This document shows positions 1-11,463 of a DNA stretch of 64,000 nucleotides, in pieces; positions within the stretch are counted from its first letter, which is position 1, and each line of letters starts with the position of its first letter. Location of the stretch: assembly GCA_902729315.2 (NCBI GenBank), contig LR746264.1, forward strand, positions 8,835,878 through 8,899,877, read 5' to 3'. The notes below the pieces were generated by a model. The model ran no database searches and was not told the origin of the DNA. It saw nothing but the letters and a program-made list of their open reading frames with translations. The position numbers and the translations under genes were made by a program. The stretch is from Spirodela intermedia. Its lineage: Eukaryota > Streptophyta > Magnoliopsida > Alismatales > Araceae.

Positions 1-3000
1 AACCAAAGCGGTCACAAACGTTAATGAGTGGCCGTGCATCTGGTAATTTTGCCTCCATCAGAAAATTTTTTGTCTTCTCAGGATCATAGAAGTTAGATTC
101 TCTGGTGACACGTTCAACTTCCTTAATTTGACCAGTTTTGGCTGCAGCCTCAATATATTTGAAGTGAATACCAGGGTCTTCGCTGTACAATGAAAAAAGA
201 GTCAGAACCAATGAAAATCATCGCACAAAGAAATGAAAAAGTCGTGTTTGGGGAAAAAGGGGGTTTCTTCATGTAGGCACCTGGAGCTTAGATATGATCC
301 CAAGAAGAAGTACAGACCCTCGTATGACTTAAATTGCTCAAAAAGCTTTATGCACGAATCAACACCAAGCTGCTCTGAGTACTCTTTAGCTGCCTGCAGA
401 GGAGAAGTTAATTGGAACCTCACAAACTATTCCCAATAAACCTTATTGGGACAGTTAAGAGAAAAATACCTGCACAATTATCTGCAGATTTCCCCTCAAA
501 TTCACCAAGAGAAGATCTTTCATACACTCCAGCGCCCACTCTTTTGAAAGAGTTCCAAAAAACTCAACAAGTGCCTAAAATGTTATATAATTTAGAACCA
601 AAAATAAATTTCTCTAAACAAAAGAAGACAATAATCGAAAGCAAACCTGGGGCTCAATCGCATGAGTGTTCACTATAACTCGCTTGATATCTGGCAGCTC
701 AGAGTAATGCTGACAATATGAAGTTATCTGTTAATTAAAAGGACGTGAAATTCACCTGTGAGATTCAGACAAATGAGAAAGATCAAACCTGAAGGGCTCG
801 CATATAAAGGCCAGCTTTTTCACACAATTGAGCTATCCGGGGGCGATCATAATGACTAAACATTCCATTTGCTAATATAGCATCTGCAACATTTGGATAT
901 GTCACAAGATTGATCTCTAAGACCTATCATGAATGATACCAAAGAAAGTTAGCGGCGTAAACATGAAAGAAGAGAATAGAGAATATAAATTTTCTGCTTT
1001 TTTGTAAAAAAACATTATAGAGACAGTAGAAGGCAGCAATGATGACCTTAGTTTGAAGAAAAGCGTGCTCTGGTGAGTTCGGTTTTAAAACATCCAACAA
1101 GAAGGCTGTTGCCTCTCGAATCATGTTCCTCTAAAACATAACAGAGGAACATAAAAGTAATTAATAAATTTTACGAAGGAAAAAGATATTAGCTTCTCAA
1201 ATATTTTTTTTGACACCCAGTCAAAATATGGGCACAAAATGGGGAAATGATTGGGCAGACCTGCAGGAAAAGGTCTGTAATTGTATTGTAGTCAACAGGG
1301 CAACCGCCTTCCATTTGTGACATCATGAGAGCAAAATTAACTGCACCCTGCATTAAGAATTTGTTGTTGACAAACGATCTAAGAAATAAAATGGCATGAA
1401 ATTCACAGAGCACAAAAAACGAAGGAAAAAAAACGTCCAAAAGCAACATGGATAATATCTGGCCACAAAGGATAGACAAAGTTCAAGTATAATCATCTTA
1501 ATATTAACTAAGTCCTCTACTTTAATGCGGAGAAAATTGTTGCATGTAATTGCTCAACACTTAGACCTAAAATTTGAAAGCATTCGTAAGGAATTTGAGA
1601 CATGATACCTGAGGATCTGATCGCAGGATTGTTTGCAAGAGGAAAAGATAGTCAGGTGTGTATCCAACCTGGATTCAGGAGAAGAGAAAAATGAATGAGT
1701 GCTCCAAGGATTGCTGTGAGAGAATCTTAGCTCTGAATCAAAATGGACTGATAAATATAGGAGTGATTGTTACACTGAAGCATTCCGATATTGCAAGCAC
1801 TGAAAATACCTGCTTTGAATAGATAAGAATCTTATCAAATTCCCTCCTTTCCGCAAAAGCTGCAACTACTTTTGGAGTGGCCCTTGCTTTAATATATATT
1901 TTCAGTGCAAGGTCATTATCCACAGTCTGCAATCAAAAGAAAAAAGAAAATATTAAAAAAATATTTTTCATAATGTTTAAAATATTGAACTACGTATATC
2001 TAAAGTTCATTATGACAGAGATATCCCTTACGAAAAAGAACTGGCACCAGAGCTCACCTTCACAAGATCTCCGAGTTCTTCACTGCACTCGAGCTTGTCC
2101 TCAGCTAACCAATTTTCTAATAGGTTCTTCTTGTTCTGATTAACAACAAGCCGGGACAACTCCAGAGACTCAAATGTGTTGAGTTTCCCTCTGGTTAACA
2201 GTGTGCCAAAATACTGTAACAGTGGTGGAGTTTGTCCAGCTTGCACTGGAACACTCTGCACAAGGGTATTTAAATTTGTAAAACTTCATAAACGGCAAGT
2301 CATGAGATGCATCGTTAGAGAGGGACCAGTTTTTCTTTTGCATGCATGCTCTTTAAAAAAGAACAAGAAAACAAAGAAACAACTATTGTTAAAATACACA
2401 GGAACCAAAATACATTGCAGAATGCCACAAAGACAAGCCAGATAACTATTAAAGAGATAATACACGCAGGCACCATTAAATAATAACAGCAAATCAGGAC
2501 CTGAAATTTCACAACAGTCTCTGGTGTGCGAAGAATGCCCTGAGGAGACTCGGCAGCAAGTTCTGCAGCCTCCTTATATTTTGTCTGTGAGAACAACTCC
2601 TGGAAGCGTTGCACAACCTGTGACAGAGAAATAGGGTAAGAAATCATACTGGATTATGTTACCTAAAAAAACGCAATTTTAGCCAACACTGGTGGTGTGA
2701 CAAGATGCCAATGTTCAAGGGAAAACATATAGAAGCCACGATACCCAGACCTTATTAAAAGCCCCATATCTATGCGTAGCCAACATGACAATACCTCGGA
2801 ATTTCTGTCAAAACATGCATCAACAATAGATACCACTGTTTTCTCACTGCATCCATTAACGCTATTGTCCACAACTATAAAAAGAATGACCCATGCTGCC
2901 TCAACAATTCTTCATCCAACTAAGGGCTTGTTTCTATTTTCCATATTTTTTGTATGTTGCATTTCCAGAAAGTCTATATTTTGAATAAGAAATCAATCAA

Positions 3001-6000
3001 CTTAAAGAAAAATAATTCATCTACTAAATCAAATTCAACTAGCAATTAGCTGATGCATACATGAATCTGCAATAGAGAGAACCTAGATGACAAAAAATAT
3101 TGGAAAAACTTACCAACCACTACAACAAACAAATAGATGTTTCAAGACAATGATGAATAGCTAAGTGAAAGATACTCTCTATCTCCATCTATTGCTATGT
3201 CAATTCATAAACAGTGAAAAAATCAGACAAACATAATTACCAAATTTTCTGCTCCTGGAAGATTTCCTCTTTTGGCAAGATTAACAGCCAGCTCCAGATT
3301 GTTTAACTGCAATGTTCCAAACGATTGTAAGGGCCGTATTCAAATTACTGCGCTCCAAATCAAGAAACTATAGACATTGAGACATACTTGGCCACTGACA
3401 AAGGGCACGATTGTTGCATCATTGACAGTTGCGAGCAGCACCTGACCTTTCCTATTCACAGCATAAAACCCTCCTATTGATGAAGCTTCCGATGTCAAAA
3501 ATATAGGATCTGCACTAATGCGATTTCTGTAAACAGCAGTAGCTGTTTCCAGATCATAAACAAATAGCAGTCCAAGCTTTGTGATCACATATATCAAACT
3601 GTACTTATTTGAGATCTGCCACAGATCAATTCAACAACTCAATAATTTGATAGGGTAAAAAAATAAACTAAGTTTTGTAGCATTGTGAGAACCTGCATCG
3701 CCACTGGGAAGTCATCAGCAAAATCAGGAGGAAAGAAGAGGTCTGCCTGTTTCTTTGTAAAACCTGGTTTGCCTGGTCAACAGAGGAGGTTGGAAGAAGG
3801 GACAACCGATGTGAATATAGCATTTACAATGTAAAATATATGTTTCATGTCAACTTAGACAAAACGTAGGTATGATCCCATAAGCGTTTTGGAAATTCAT
3901 AATATAAAAATAGATAGAATTTTGGAGCATAAGACAAACCTGGTTGAGCACCAAGCTCAATCACATGAAGCTTTGAAATGATTTGCCCAGCATTTACAGT
4001 CTTTGAGGCAAAAGAAATAAGAATTGAGGGCTTCTCGCTTCCCGGAACCTAGGAAATACAACCAAAATATAAGATACCAGCATCAAAATCAACGACCGAC
4101 AACATTAAGAGAATCATATCGCATGAAAAAGGTTGTGAAAGAGGCTTACATTAAATGAGGCAAACGATGCAGCATGAGCTTCAAGTGCTTGGCTACGTTG
4201 CTGATCCACAGAGAAAAGTTGCATGTTCCCCTTAACTAATTGTGGTCTCTGCAAAAGGTGAATTTTTAAGATACGAGAAGAAGTCAACCTGATGTCTAAA
4301 CGAAATCTGGCAATCAGCTGTCTCAAATTGCAGAGGTACTCAAATTCTATAATTTTTTTGGATAATAAACACAGGGTCGCCTCCACGGGAATGAGTTTGC
4401 AGCTCCTTGTCAGAACAGCAGTTAAATAGTCAGTCAATCAAAGGACGGACGTTGGATATCAGTGGGATCAACTTACGTCAAATTCTCCACCCAATATTCA
4501 ATTACCAAATGCTTCGTGAGAACAAGTAGGAGAAAGAAACAGACAATAACACCAAAAAAAGCTGTTCATAAAAATAAGGAAGCACCAATTAGATTTATAC
4601 CTCTGGAGAACCAGGTGCGATTCCAATCAACACCAACCATTTTTCCGATGGATCACAACGATAGTTGATGATTTGATTATTTGTCAAATTTGCAGTTCTT
4701 TCAAACATCTTTACTGGTTCAGAATCACCTACAAGATGGAGAACCATCTAATAATCCGTGGAACAGAAGTTGGTAAAAGGCAAAATGAAGCTTATCCACA
4801 TAAAAGATCTGAAAAGCAATGTCATTGAGGATAACTAATTACCATCTAGTGACCAATGATACACTGACGTTTGTGTAACAAGTCCCAACATCTTAGGGGT
4901 GATCCACTTCCAAAAAACAACCTGAAGACATTATGTAGTAAAATAATTGTTTTTCATTTTCATGAGAAAATATTTAAAGCATGAAAAGAAAATCAGAACC
5001 AGGAAATAGTTACATCCAGTGTTCACCTGCTCAGGCATTTGATACGACTTCATCTTAGCCTTCAGCTCGATATTGAATATTTGGAGGTGGTCCTGAGTTG
5101 TTCCCGGAAGTTGAGCTATATAGGGAAAATCCCCAGGAACCAAACATTAAGAACATTCTTCTAACAAAGATGTTACTGACAGAAAAGAATACAACCAAAA
5201 TAACAGATAAAAATAATGTCCACAGAGAAAGTATATATTTTATCATCATCATCTCAAAGAAAGCAGACCTGAAATTAGTCGGTGAATTGAGTACAAGAAC
5301 AAATGAGCGTTTCACATGAGAATAAATATCTTCAAATTATTGTATATATACCGAAAGAAACGTTACTTGTTGGCACAGAAGCAATTCTATGATATAAATA
5401 AAAAAAACCCTCTACAGTTAAGTTTTGATGTGTGTATGTATACTTAAATGAAGCTCTATGTAAGTCTACCAATAATCTTATCAAATTATTTTCAAAAGAA
5501 GTGAACCTCGCAGTTCTCCACTCGAGTACATTGGAGATATTAGGGCATTCGATGTGCACCATAATTAAGGATTTTTTTTCTGATATATTAACATGCAATA
5601 TGCTTTCATCTTACAAAATTTCCCAACGTATTTTTGAAATTTTCTGCTTTTTCGCAACCTTGAAATTTTACACCTCGTCAAATTATTCATGATATTGGGA
5701 GATCCGGGTCAATAGCTCTTTCCAAAGGAAAGCTGACCGTTCCCATTGTGCAAAAGACTGGCAACCAAAGATGAAGCATATTATTTTGATGGCAAGTGAA
5801 GAACAAGTTTTTTTTTTCCTTAATTGGGGATTTTTTGCCTAATCTCCAGTATGCAACAACACAGGTGAGGTGAATCCGGGAAAAATACCTTATCAGAAAG
5901 CAGCACATACTCTCACTTACACCTCAAGGGAGAGAAAACAAATTGCTAGAACTATAAACTTGTTATACAGGTGTGAAAGAGCATTTTAAAATGTCCAATT

Positions 6001-7675
6001 CCAGTTAGCTGATAGTTCCCTATCTTCAATTGCAACTTTAGAGGATCAAATCGATTTCCTAGATCAGTCATTTTCCGGTTACAGCCTCAGCATTTTTTTT
6101 TTCTTGCAAGAGTGAAATCTTCTGTACTTGTAGTTTAACTTTTTACACGATTATTCAACATTTTTTATCGTGTACAGCAGCCATTAAAGGAATCACGGCT
6201 TTAGAATCAAAGTTGCATAAGTCATCAGCTTAAAGCCCCAAATGATTAGCAGGTGCCCCCTATAGCTCTAAAATAAATTGGACCAAATTATGTCAACAGA
6301 AGCTACGTCCACTAAGCAGGGAGTGGAAGTGGCGACCTTATTCAAAATTACTGATGTCTTATGTGGCAGTAGTAAATGAAATCTCAAAAATCGTGCAATA
6401 AATAATTGAATGTTAAAAAGAGAATATTCAGTTCAATCAGAGGGAAAAAGCAACAAAATCCTCAATTAAATATGAAAAACAAGCATACAAGGGCAAGTAA
6501 CACAGGAAAAGTCAAAGAGATTGTGAGGAAGGATCTTTTCTTTTGAACCCCACTAACATCAAGACCTCTTTTCTATTTCCCAACACAACTAATTTGTACG
6601 AATCCAAGGACGGTAACAATAAGATGTGATTAAAAAGGGTAGAGCAACAAAGTGTAGAAAAGGAAAATGCACATGCACATCCACTGAAAATTAAAAAAAA
6701 TTGTGCTGGATCCAAACAAAGGCTCACTCGCATAATGAGGAATGTTTCTTTGCTTCTCCAAGGGGATTTTATGAGGTGAATAGTACAGTTCCTCCAAAAG
6801 TTTTTAAAAAAAGGCAGAAACCATGTTACCAACAATTTTATAATGTGCCCTCATTTCCAGTAGAAAGGTCACTAACAGTAATATGTCATACATGAGAACA
6901 TCGTATTGAAAATAAATAAATTATAATAATTCCAACATAGGCATCGAAAATTGAGTACGCTACTACGCAGAAGTTCGTGGATGGTAACCTTTGAGGGCTA
7001 GAATCCTAGAGCCAGGGTTCATCAGTGCGGAGTCGGCAGTGATTGGCCTCCTCAGCGGTTGCATTGGCATCTGCATGTCGATGATAACAACACTATTTTG
7101 TGGCGAGGTTTCCCTGACACATATGTACTTGTCTGATTCCATCGTTACATGCGTGAACGTGACAAATTGAGGATTGATCCCGAGGCTTGTAAGCTGAAAT
7201 GAATGCAGGAAAAATAAAATACACGTTAAAAAGGGAAACGAGACCAAAAAATATGCAACCATCCACAGGATGATCGCATCAGTGGACTGTCATGAAACCA
7301 CCGCAAAAACTGTTCACGCTCTAAAACCTGATTTTTCGTAACAGGATGAGAAGGTGGTGAAAGAACTGTAAAATAAACACAGGGCATCCGCCCGAACCAA
7401 ACGACACCCCTGTTCTCTTCCACGAATCTGAAAAATCCGAGACTCCTGAAGGAATTCACCGATTGAAGAAACAAAAATAAAGGATACGAAAAGCATAAAT
7501 TCACGATCCGTCCCCGTCAACTTCCAACAGTCTCAGGCGAACCGGCAAAACAGTTTGAAATCAGCGTTTCCGTCGCAATTTAGACCCCTCTCGGAGGACA
7601 ACTCGACGAGCGGGAATGGCGAGCACTCACCGTGAGCGCCTCCTTCATGGCGATCGGGGCGTTCGCGGCAGCCAT
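1..7675 (-). CDS. CHC: Clathrin heavy chain, 5' half (partial at left edge)
   Basis: This gene encodes the heavy chain that forms the legs of the clathrin triskelion, coating vesicles at the plasma membrane and trans-Golgi. About 796 of the usual ~1700 residues are present. The start is the ATG at 7675; exon 1 encodes [15 protein letters not shown] and joins [12 protein letters not shown], the family N terminus. The beta-propeller is complete, followed by the linker and the first heavy-chain repeats. Twenty-one exons join in phase: 7631-7675, 6989-7193, 5027-5115, 4843-4921, 4601-4728, 4150-4248, 3940-4048, 3693-3772, 3388-3615, 3241-3306, 2501-2617, 2058-2255, 1810-1926, 1609-1668, 1261-1347, 1047-1130, 789-923, 647-709, 470-574, 281-393 and 1-182. 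All introns are GT-AG, and the longest is intron 2 (1.87 kb). The window cuts the gene inside an exon ending in the conserved INVCDRFG. The remaining repeats and the trimerisation region lie to the left. Identity is near certain. Confidence 0.97.
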
Positions 7676-8489
7676 CGCGACCGGATCGGCGCTCCTTTCG
7701 GAGCCTCAAAACGTAGACTGCAACTGGAAGAGGGCCTCGGCGGCTTAGGGGCACTGCCTTGGCGGAGCACCGAGGCCCCTTTCAGCCCTACGGCAGAGAG
7801 GGTCGGAGAAGGCAGAGTACCAGGACCGAAGCCGAAGCGGATCTCGTACATATATACCTGCCGAGCTAAGTCGCTAATTTTTCACCGCCTTTTTCGTGGG
7901 AGATCCTTTCCGCTTTCTGCAAGGAAATAATTCTGACCCGATAATTAATTAATTCATTCATTCATTAATTACCGACCGGGAGAATAGAACTCTCTGGTTA
8001 ACGAATGGGGAAGCCGCCAGGTGGCTTTCAGACTGCCTCTTCGCTATTTTTTTAAAATATTTACACAAATGCCAGCCATATGCCTGTTGGAAAACCGGTG
8101 CTGGCGGCTCAGGGGGGCTCAGAGAGCCCTCCACCCTCTGATCGGTGGACTAACCATCCAGGTCTCCACCGTATAATCGAATCTTGTGACGGGGCAAGTG
8201 GTGGGCCCCTTTAAAAGGGTGGAATCTTTCGGCGGGTCACCACCACCGGGACTGTCCAAGTGCCTTCCGGGTCCAACCCGCTGGCTTCCCTCGGGCCCAC
8301 ATCCGAGAGCCGTCTTTGGAAAATATCTACTCGGGTTCACACAATTTCGAATTCATCCAATATCTCACAAATTTCCATTTCTAATCTACCACTTTGTCTG
8401 AATTGACCCAAAATTGGTGGCCCAATATCAGATAAAACTGGGCCGATATTTGGGCCTACCCTCCCCACCCGAATTAGACGGAAGCCCAG
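7676..8489. promoter_or_regulatory. Clathrin heavy chain upstream region / 3' flank of the kinase gene
   Basis: This stretch separates the clathrin start codon from the stop codon of the minus-strand kinase gene, so it holds the clathrin promoter and the kinase 3' end. On the minus strand a TATA-like TATATATG lies at 7849-7856, about 175 bp before the clathrin ATG. TGGGCC/GGCCCA elements (site II type, common in plant housekeeping promoters) recur around 8420-8500. The short reading frames here have no recognisable product. Confidence 0.5.
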
Positions 8490-10163
8490 TTAGGGCCGTT
8501 CAAGCCGCGGAGAAATAGGCCGGGCCGCTCCTCCCGCCGTTAGAGGGCCTCGATCAGTGTGGGGATGGTGGCTGATGCCCGGACGACCGTCCGATTCTAT
8601 ACGAACGGCACCGGATTCCGAAGACGATAATGGCATCCAGGACTTAGATTTCCGACAGAGATTTAGAAATTCGAACCCTAATTGGGGGCCGGGCGAGAAA
8701 AAGGGGGACAGAAGATCGTAGAAGCAGTGGTTGGTCGGGGCATCTCCCCAGTGGAGAAGAGGGGACAACGAATGAATGGGGGCGCTCCCCAAAGGATCCA
8801 CTGCTCTCCTGCTCCACCGCCGGCACGCGCGACGAGAGGGACGATCTGAGCTGCGATCCCTTGCCGGAGATGGGTATCCTATCCCATCGGAAGAACCACA
8901 GCTACTGCCGCCGCCGCCGCCGCAAAATTCCCCTTGTTTCTCCTGGAAATCGAGGTTCTCCTCCGGCGAGGCGCCGGGAGACCGTTCTCCGCCGCCGGCC
9001 AACGCGGTGTGTCCTTCCTCGTCCTGACAAACGGGCCTGACCAGCTCCCAGTCCTCACCGTCTTCCCAAATGTCCTCCCGGTTTGAAGCCAAATCCCTCA
9101 TCCTCGCCTTCAACTCCTCGATAGAATTCTCCGAGGGGTTGACGGTGAGGACGCTCCAGCCGGGCTTCTTCTCGTCGTCGTCTTCCTCCGAGTCGAACCC
9201 GAAAGCTGTCCAATCGAGGGCGCTCCTCGGTGACGGCTCCTGGAGCGCCGGGGCTTCGGAGAGGAAAGGGTGCCGGAGGAGCTGCTCGCACGACAGCCGT
9301 TCGACGGGGTTCCTCTTCAGGCATTTGTCGAGGAAATCTCGGCCGCTCTTCGACAGCTCCGCCGGGAATTCCGGCACCTGGTCGCCGAGAGCGATCCTGA
9401 GCAGCACGCCGCCGGCGTCCTCGTGGTCGGTCACCTTCCACGGCGGCTTCCCGGTGACCATCTCGATGACCGTGCAGCCCAGCGACCAGACATCGGACGC
9501 CGGCGATGTCGCCTCGCCAGCGACGACCTCCGGGGCCATCCACAGTGGCGTGCCCGAGGAGTTCGCCGCCGCCGTGCTGGAGATCCTCCTTGACGAGCCG
9601 AAGTCGGCGAGCTTGGCCTCGCCCCAGTGGGAGCCCACGAGGACGTTCCGGCCCTTAACGTCGCCGTGGACGACCCCAACGCCGTGGAGGTACTGGAGGG
9701 CAAGCGACAGACAGCGGGCGTAGGAGCGGACCGCCGGCTCGTCCACGGCGCCGCCGCCTGCACGCCAGCGAGCAGACAACTCCGCCGCCGTTCCGCCGGG
9801 CACATACTCCATGAGCAGGTTCCTGTACGTCCCCGAGGCGAGCTCCGTCGTGGTGCCGTCCCCAAGGTAGGAGACGACGTACGGCGAGCTGAGGGAGCGG
9901 AGAATTTGGATCTCGTTCTCCAGGGACTGAACCGCGGACCCTAGAGAGGAGGAAGAACAAGAAGCGGCGACGCCGCCCTCCAGCCTTACGGACTTCACGG
10001 CGAAAATCCCTCCGCTGGACTCGTCGATGGCGAGGCTGACCGTTCCGAACGAACCACTCCCTATGCAGCGCCCTCGCACCCATCTGCCGCAGGTAGGAGG
10101 AGGAGGAGGAGGAGGAAGAGTCGCCGTCGCCGGCGCCGGCGCCAGAGAAGGAGGCAGACCCAT
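8490..10163 (-). CDS. MAPKKK17/18-like protein kinase, single exon
   Basis: An intronless 557-codon frame encodes a Ser/Thr kinase of the plant MEKK-like MAPKKK group, closest in layout to the ABA-linked MAPKKK17/18 type. A Pro-rich N terminus (residues ~16-24) precedes the kinase domain (~28-301). Visible motifs are the Gly loop IGSGSFGTV (34-42), the ATP-binding Lys (57), catalytic loop HGDVKGRN (166-173), DFG (187-189) and GTPLWMAPE (204-212). The Arg of the usual HRD is Gly, making it a non-RD kinase. The C-terminal tail carries an acidic stretch EDIWEDGEDWE and then low-complexity sequence. The last ~100 residues (below about 8870) are not recognisable and could be misread if a 3' intron exists. 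By family it would phosphorylate MAPKKs such as MKK3. The start is the first ATG downstream of a TATA-like box. The kinase call is firm; the subgroup is likely. Confidence 0.9.
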   Translation of the reverse strand: MGLPPSLAPAPATATLPPPPPPPTCGRWVRGRCIGSGSFGTVSLAIDESSGGIFAVKSVRLEGGVAASCSSSSLGSAVQSLENEIQILRSLSSPYVVSYLGDGTTTELASGTYRNLLMEYVPGGTAAELSARWRAGGGAVDEPAVRSYARCLSLALQYLHGVGVVHGDVKGRNVLVGSHWGEAKLADFGSSRRISSTAAANSSGTPLWMAPEVVAGEATSPASDVWSLGCTVIEMVTGKPPWKVTDHEDAGGVLLRIALGDQVPEFPAELSKSGRDFLDKCLKRNPVERLSCEQLLRHPFLSEAPALQEPSPRSALDWTAFGFDSEEDDDEKKPGWSVLTVNPSENSIEELKARMRDLASNREDIWEDGEDWELVRPVCQDEEGHTALAGGGERSPGASPEENLDFQEKQGEFCGGGGGSSCGSSDGIGYPSPARDRSSDRPSRRACRRWSRRAVDPLGSAPIHSLSPLLHWGDAPTNHCFYDLLSPFFSPGPQLGFEFLNLCRKSKSWMPLSSSESGAVRIESDGRPGISHHPHTDRGPLTAGGAARPISPRLERP

Positions 10164-11463
10164 CTTGGTCTCTGGGAAGAAAGAGTGAAGCTTGCTTCAG
10201 GAGAAGAGATGCGTGTTCCCGCCACACGGTCGGGTGAGGAGAGGGAGCGAGCTATCATATATGCGGCGCGGGAGGGAAGAGAGTTTGCGTGGGGACTCCT
10301 TTCTGGTCGTGTGATTGTCCGTAATAACGGTTTTTTTGACGTCAGGGACTATCCCAAAATGCGGCTGCGGCCCGTATATTATTTCCCCTTTATACTATCC
10401 TAGCGGCTGGGAAGCTCTGGGACAGATTCCACCACTCCGCCGGCTAGCCGTTCACGTGCGCCGGGAGGCTGCAACCGCTACACCCCCACCCCGTCGACGT
10501 GGCCAATCCACAGTGGCGGCTCCTCCGAGGCGGGCGGCGCGCTGGCATCTCGTGCTGGGCGGGCGACGTGCGCGCACCTCGTCCACGAGAGGTCGCCCGC
10601 ATCCGCATTAAAAGAAGGGAAAACTGCGGCTGCGATGGGAGCCGTGCCCAGAGAGATGCATGAATGTGATGTGGGGAAGCGGCGGCCGCGACCGGCCACC
10701 CCGGGAACAGCCAAGCCGAACAGCCGCCGCAAAAGCCGTTGGCTGCCGCCGGGTGCCGTTGCTATGTTGATCCCGACGCCGTCCTCCATTAATTATGAAA
10801 AGAAAGGCCTCGGGACCAAGGATAAAAACCTCACTAGAGAGAAGGGGCTGGGAGGCGGCGCCGCCGTTCAAGTGCCGGAAAGCGAGGCAGATCCTCTTTG
10901 CCCAGGTGAAGCGAACGCTCGGCCACGTCGCTCCTCCGGACATGGTCGAGGAAGGAGCCCGGCAGAGGGTTTTGACCGTTGAACCTCCGCGCTTCGCGGG
11001 GCCGATCGCGGCGCGCAGCCAAACGTGCCGGTACGCTTTCGGGGCCGCCTCGTCATCATCCAAAAAAAAAAATCTCCGTCAGACGTCCGCCGCCCGCCAG
11101 CGGCGGCTACGAACCGTTGAATCCAACTTTTGGGAGGCGAGGGAGGTGGACTTGCCGTGATGGAGATATCTTCTGGTAGCCAACTTTCTGCTAGCAAGCT
11201 AGCTGTCTATTTACCTGCAGAAGCTCGTACTCAAGATGGTAAGACTGACGACCCAGAAGCCAGGGAAGAAGTAATCAAAACCCTAAACGGTCAAGAAACC
11301 TGAGAACACCATCTTTTGAGAGTCCCTTCACAACCCGTTGAAATCGTCTCTCAATCGAGGGGAAAACAGCAACAAAAAATGATGGGAGCCTGAAAGAACC
11401 CCATCCATCCTCTCATTGTTCAGAGATCCAGACGACGAGTCAACGCGAAGGAAAGGAGATGAG
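10164..11463. promoter_or_regulatory. MAPKKK promoter region and SFC1 3' flank
   Basis: This GC-rich 1.3-kb stretch lies upstream of the minus-strand kinase and downstream of SFC1. A TATA-like CATATATG sits at 10256-10263, about 95 bp before the kinase ATG. Further upstream are a perfect TGACGTCA (10337-10344), a G-box CACGTG (10453-10458), an ABRE-type ACGTGGC (10497-10503) directly abutting a CCAAT, and another ACGT core near 10566. These are classical binding sites for bZIP factors, including ABA-response factors. Several 60-150 codon frames overlap on both strands, as expected from GC-rich sequence, and none resembles a known protein. From about 11163 to 11463 lies the probable SFC1 3' UTR. 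Confidence 0.55.

Noticed and set aside
9070-9723. 217-codon open frame on the plus strand opposite the MAPKKK
   Set aside because: It lies wholly antisense to a conserved kinase domain in GC-rich DNA, where long shadow frames are expected. Its translation has no recognisable motif.
10608-11063. 151-codon minus-strand frame between the kinase and SFC1
   Set aside because: There are no known domains, several frames of similar length overlap on both strands, and the composition follows GC-rich noncoding sequence.
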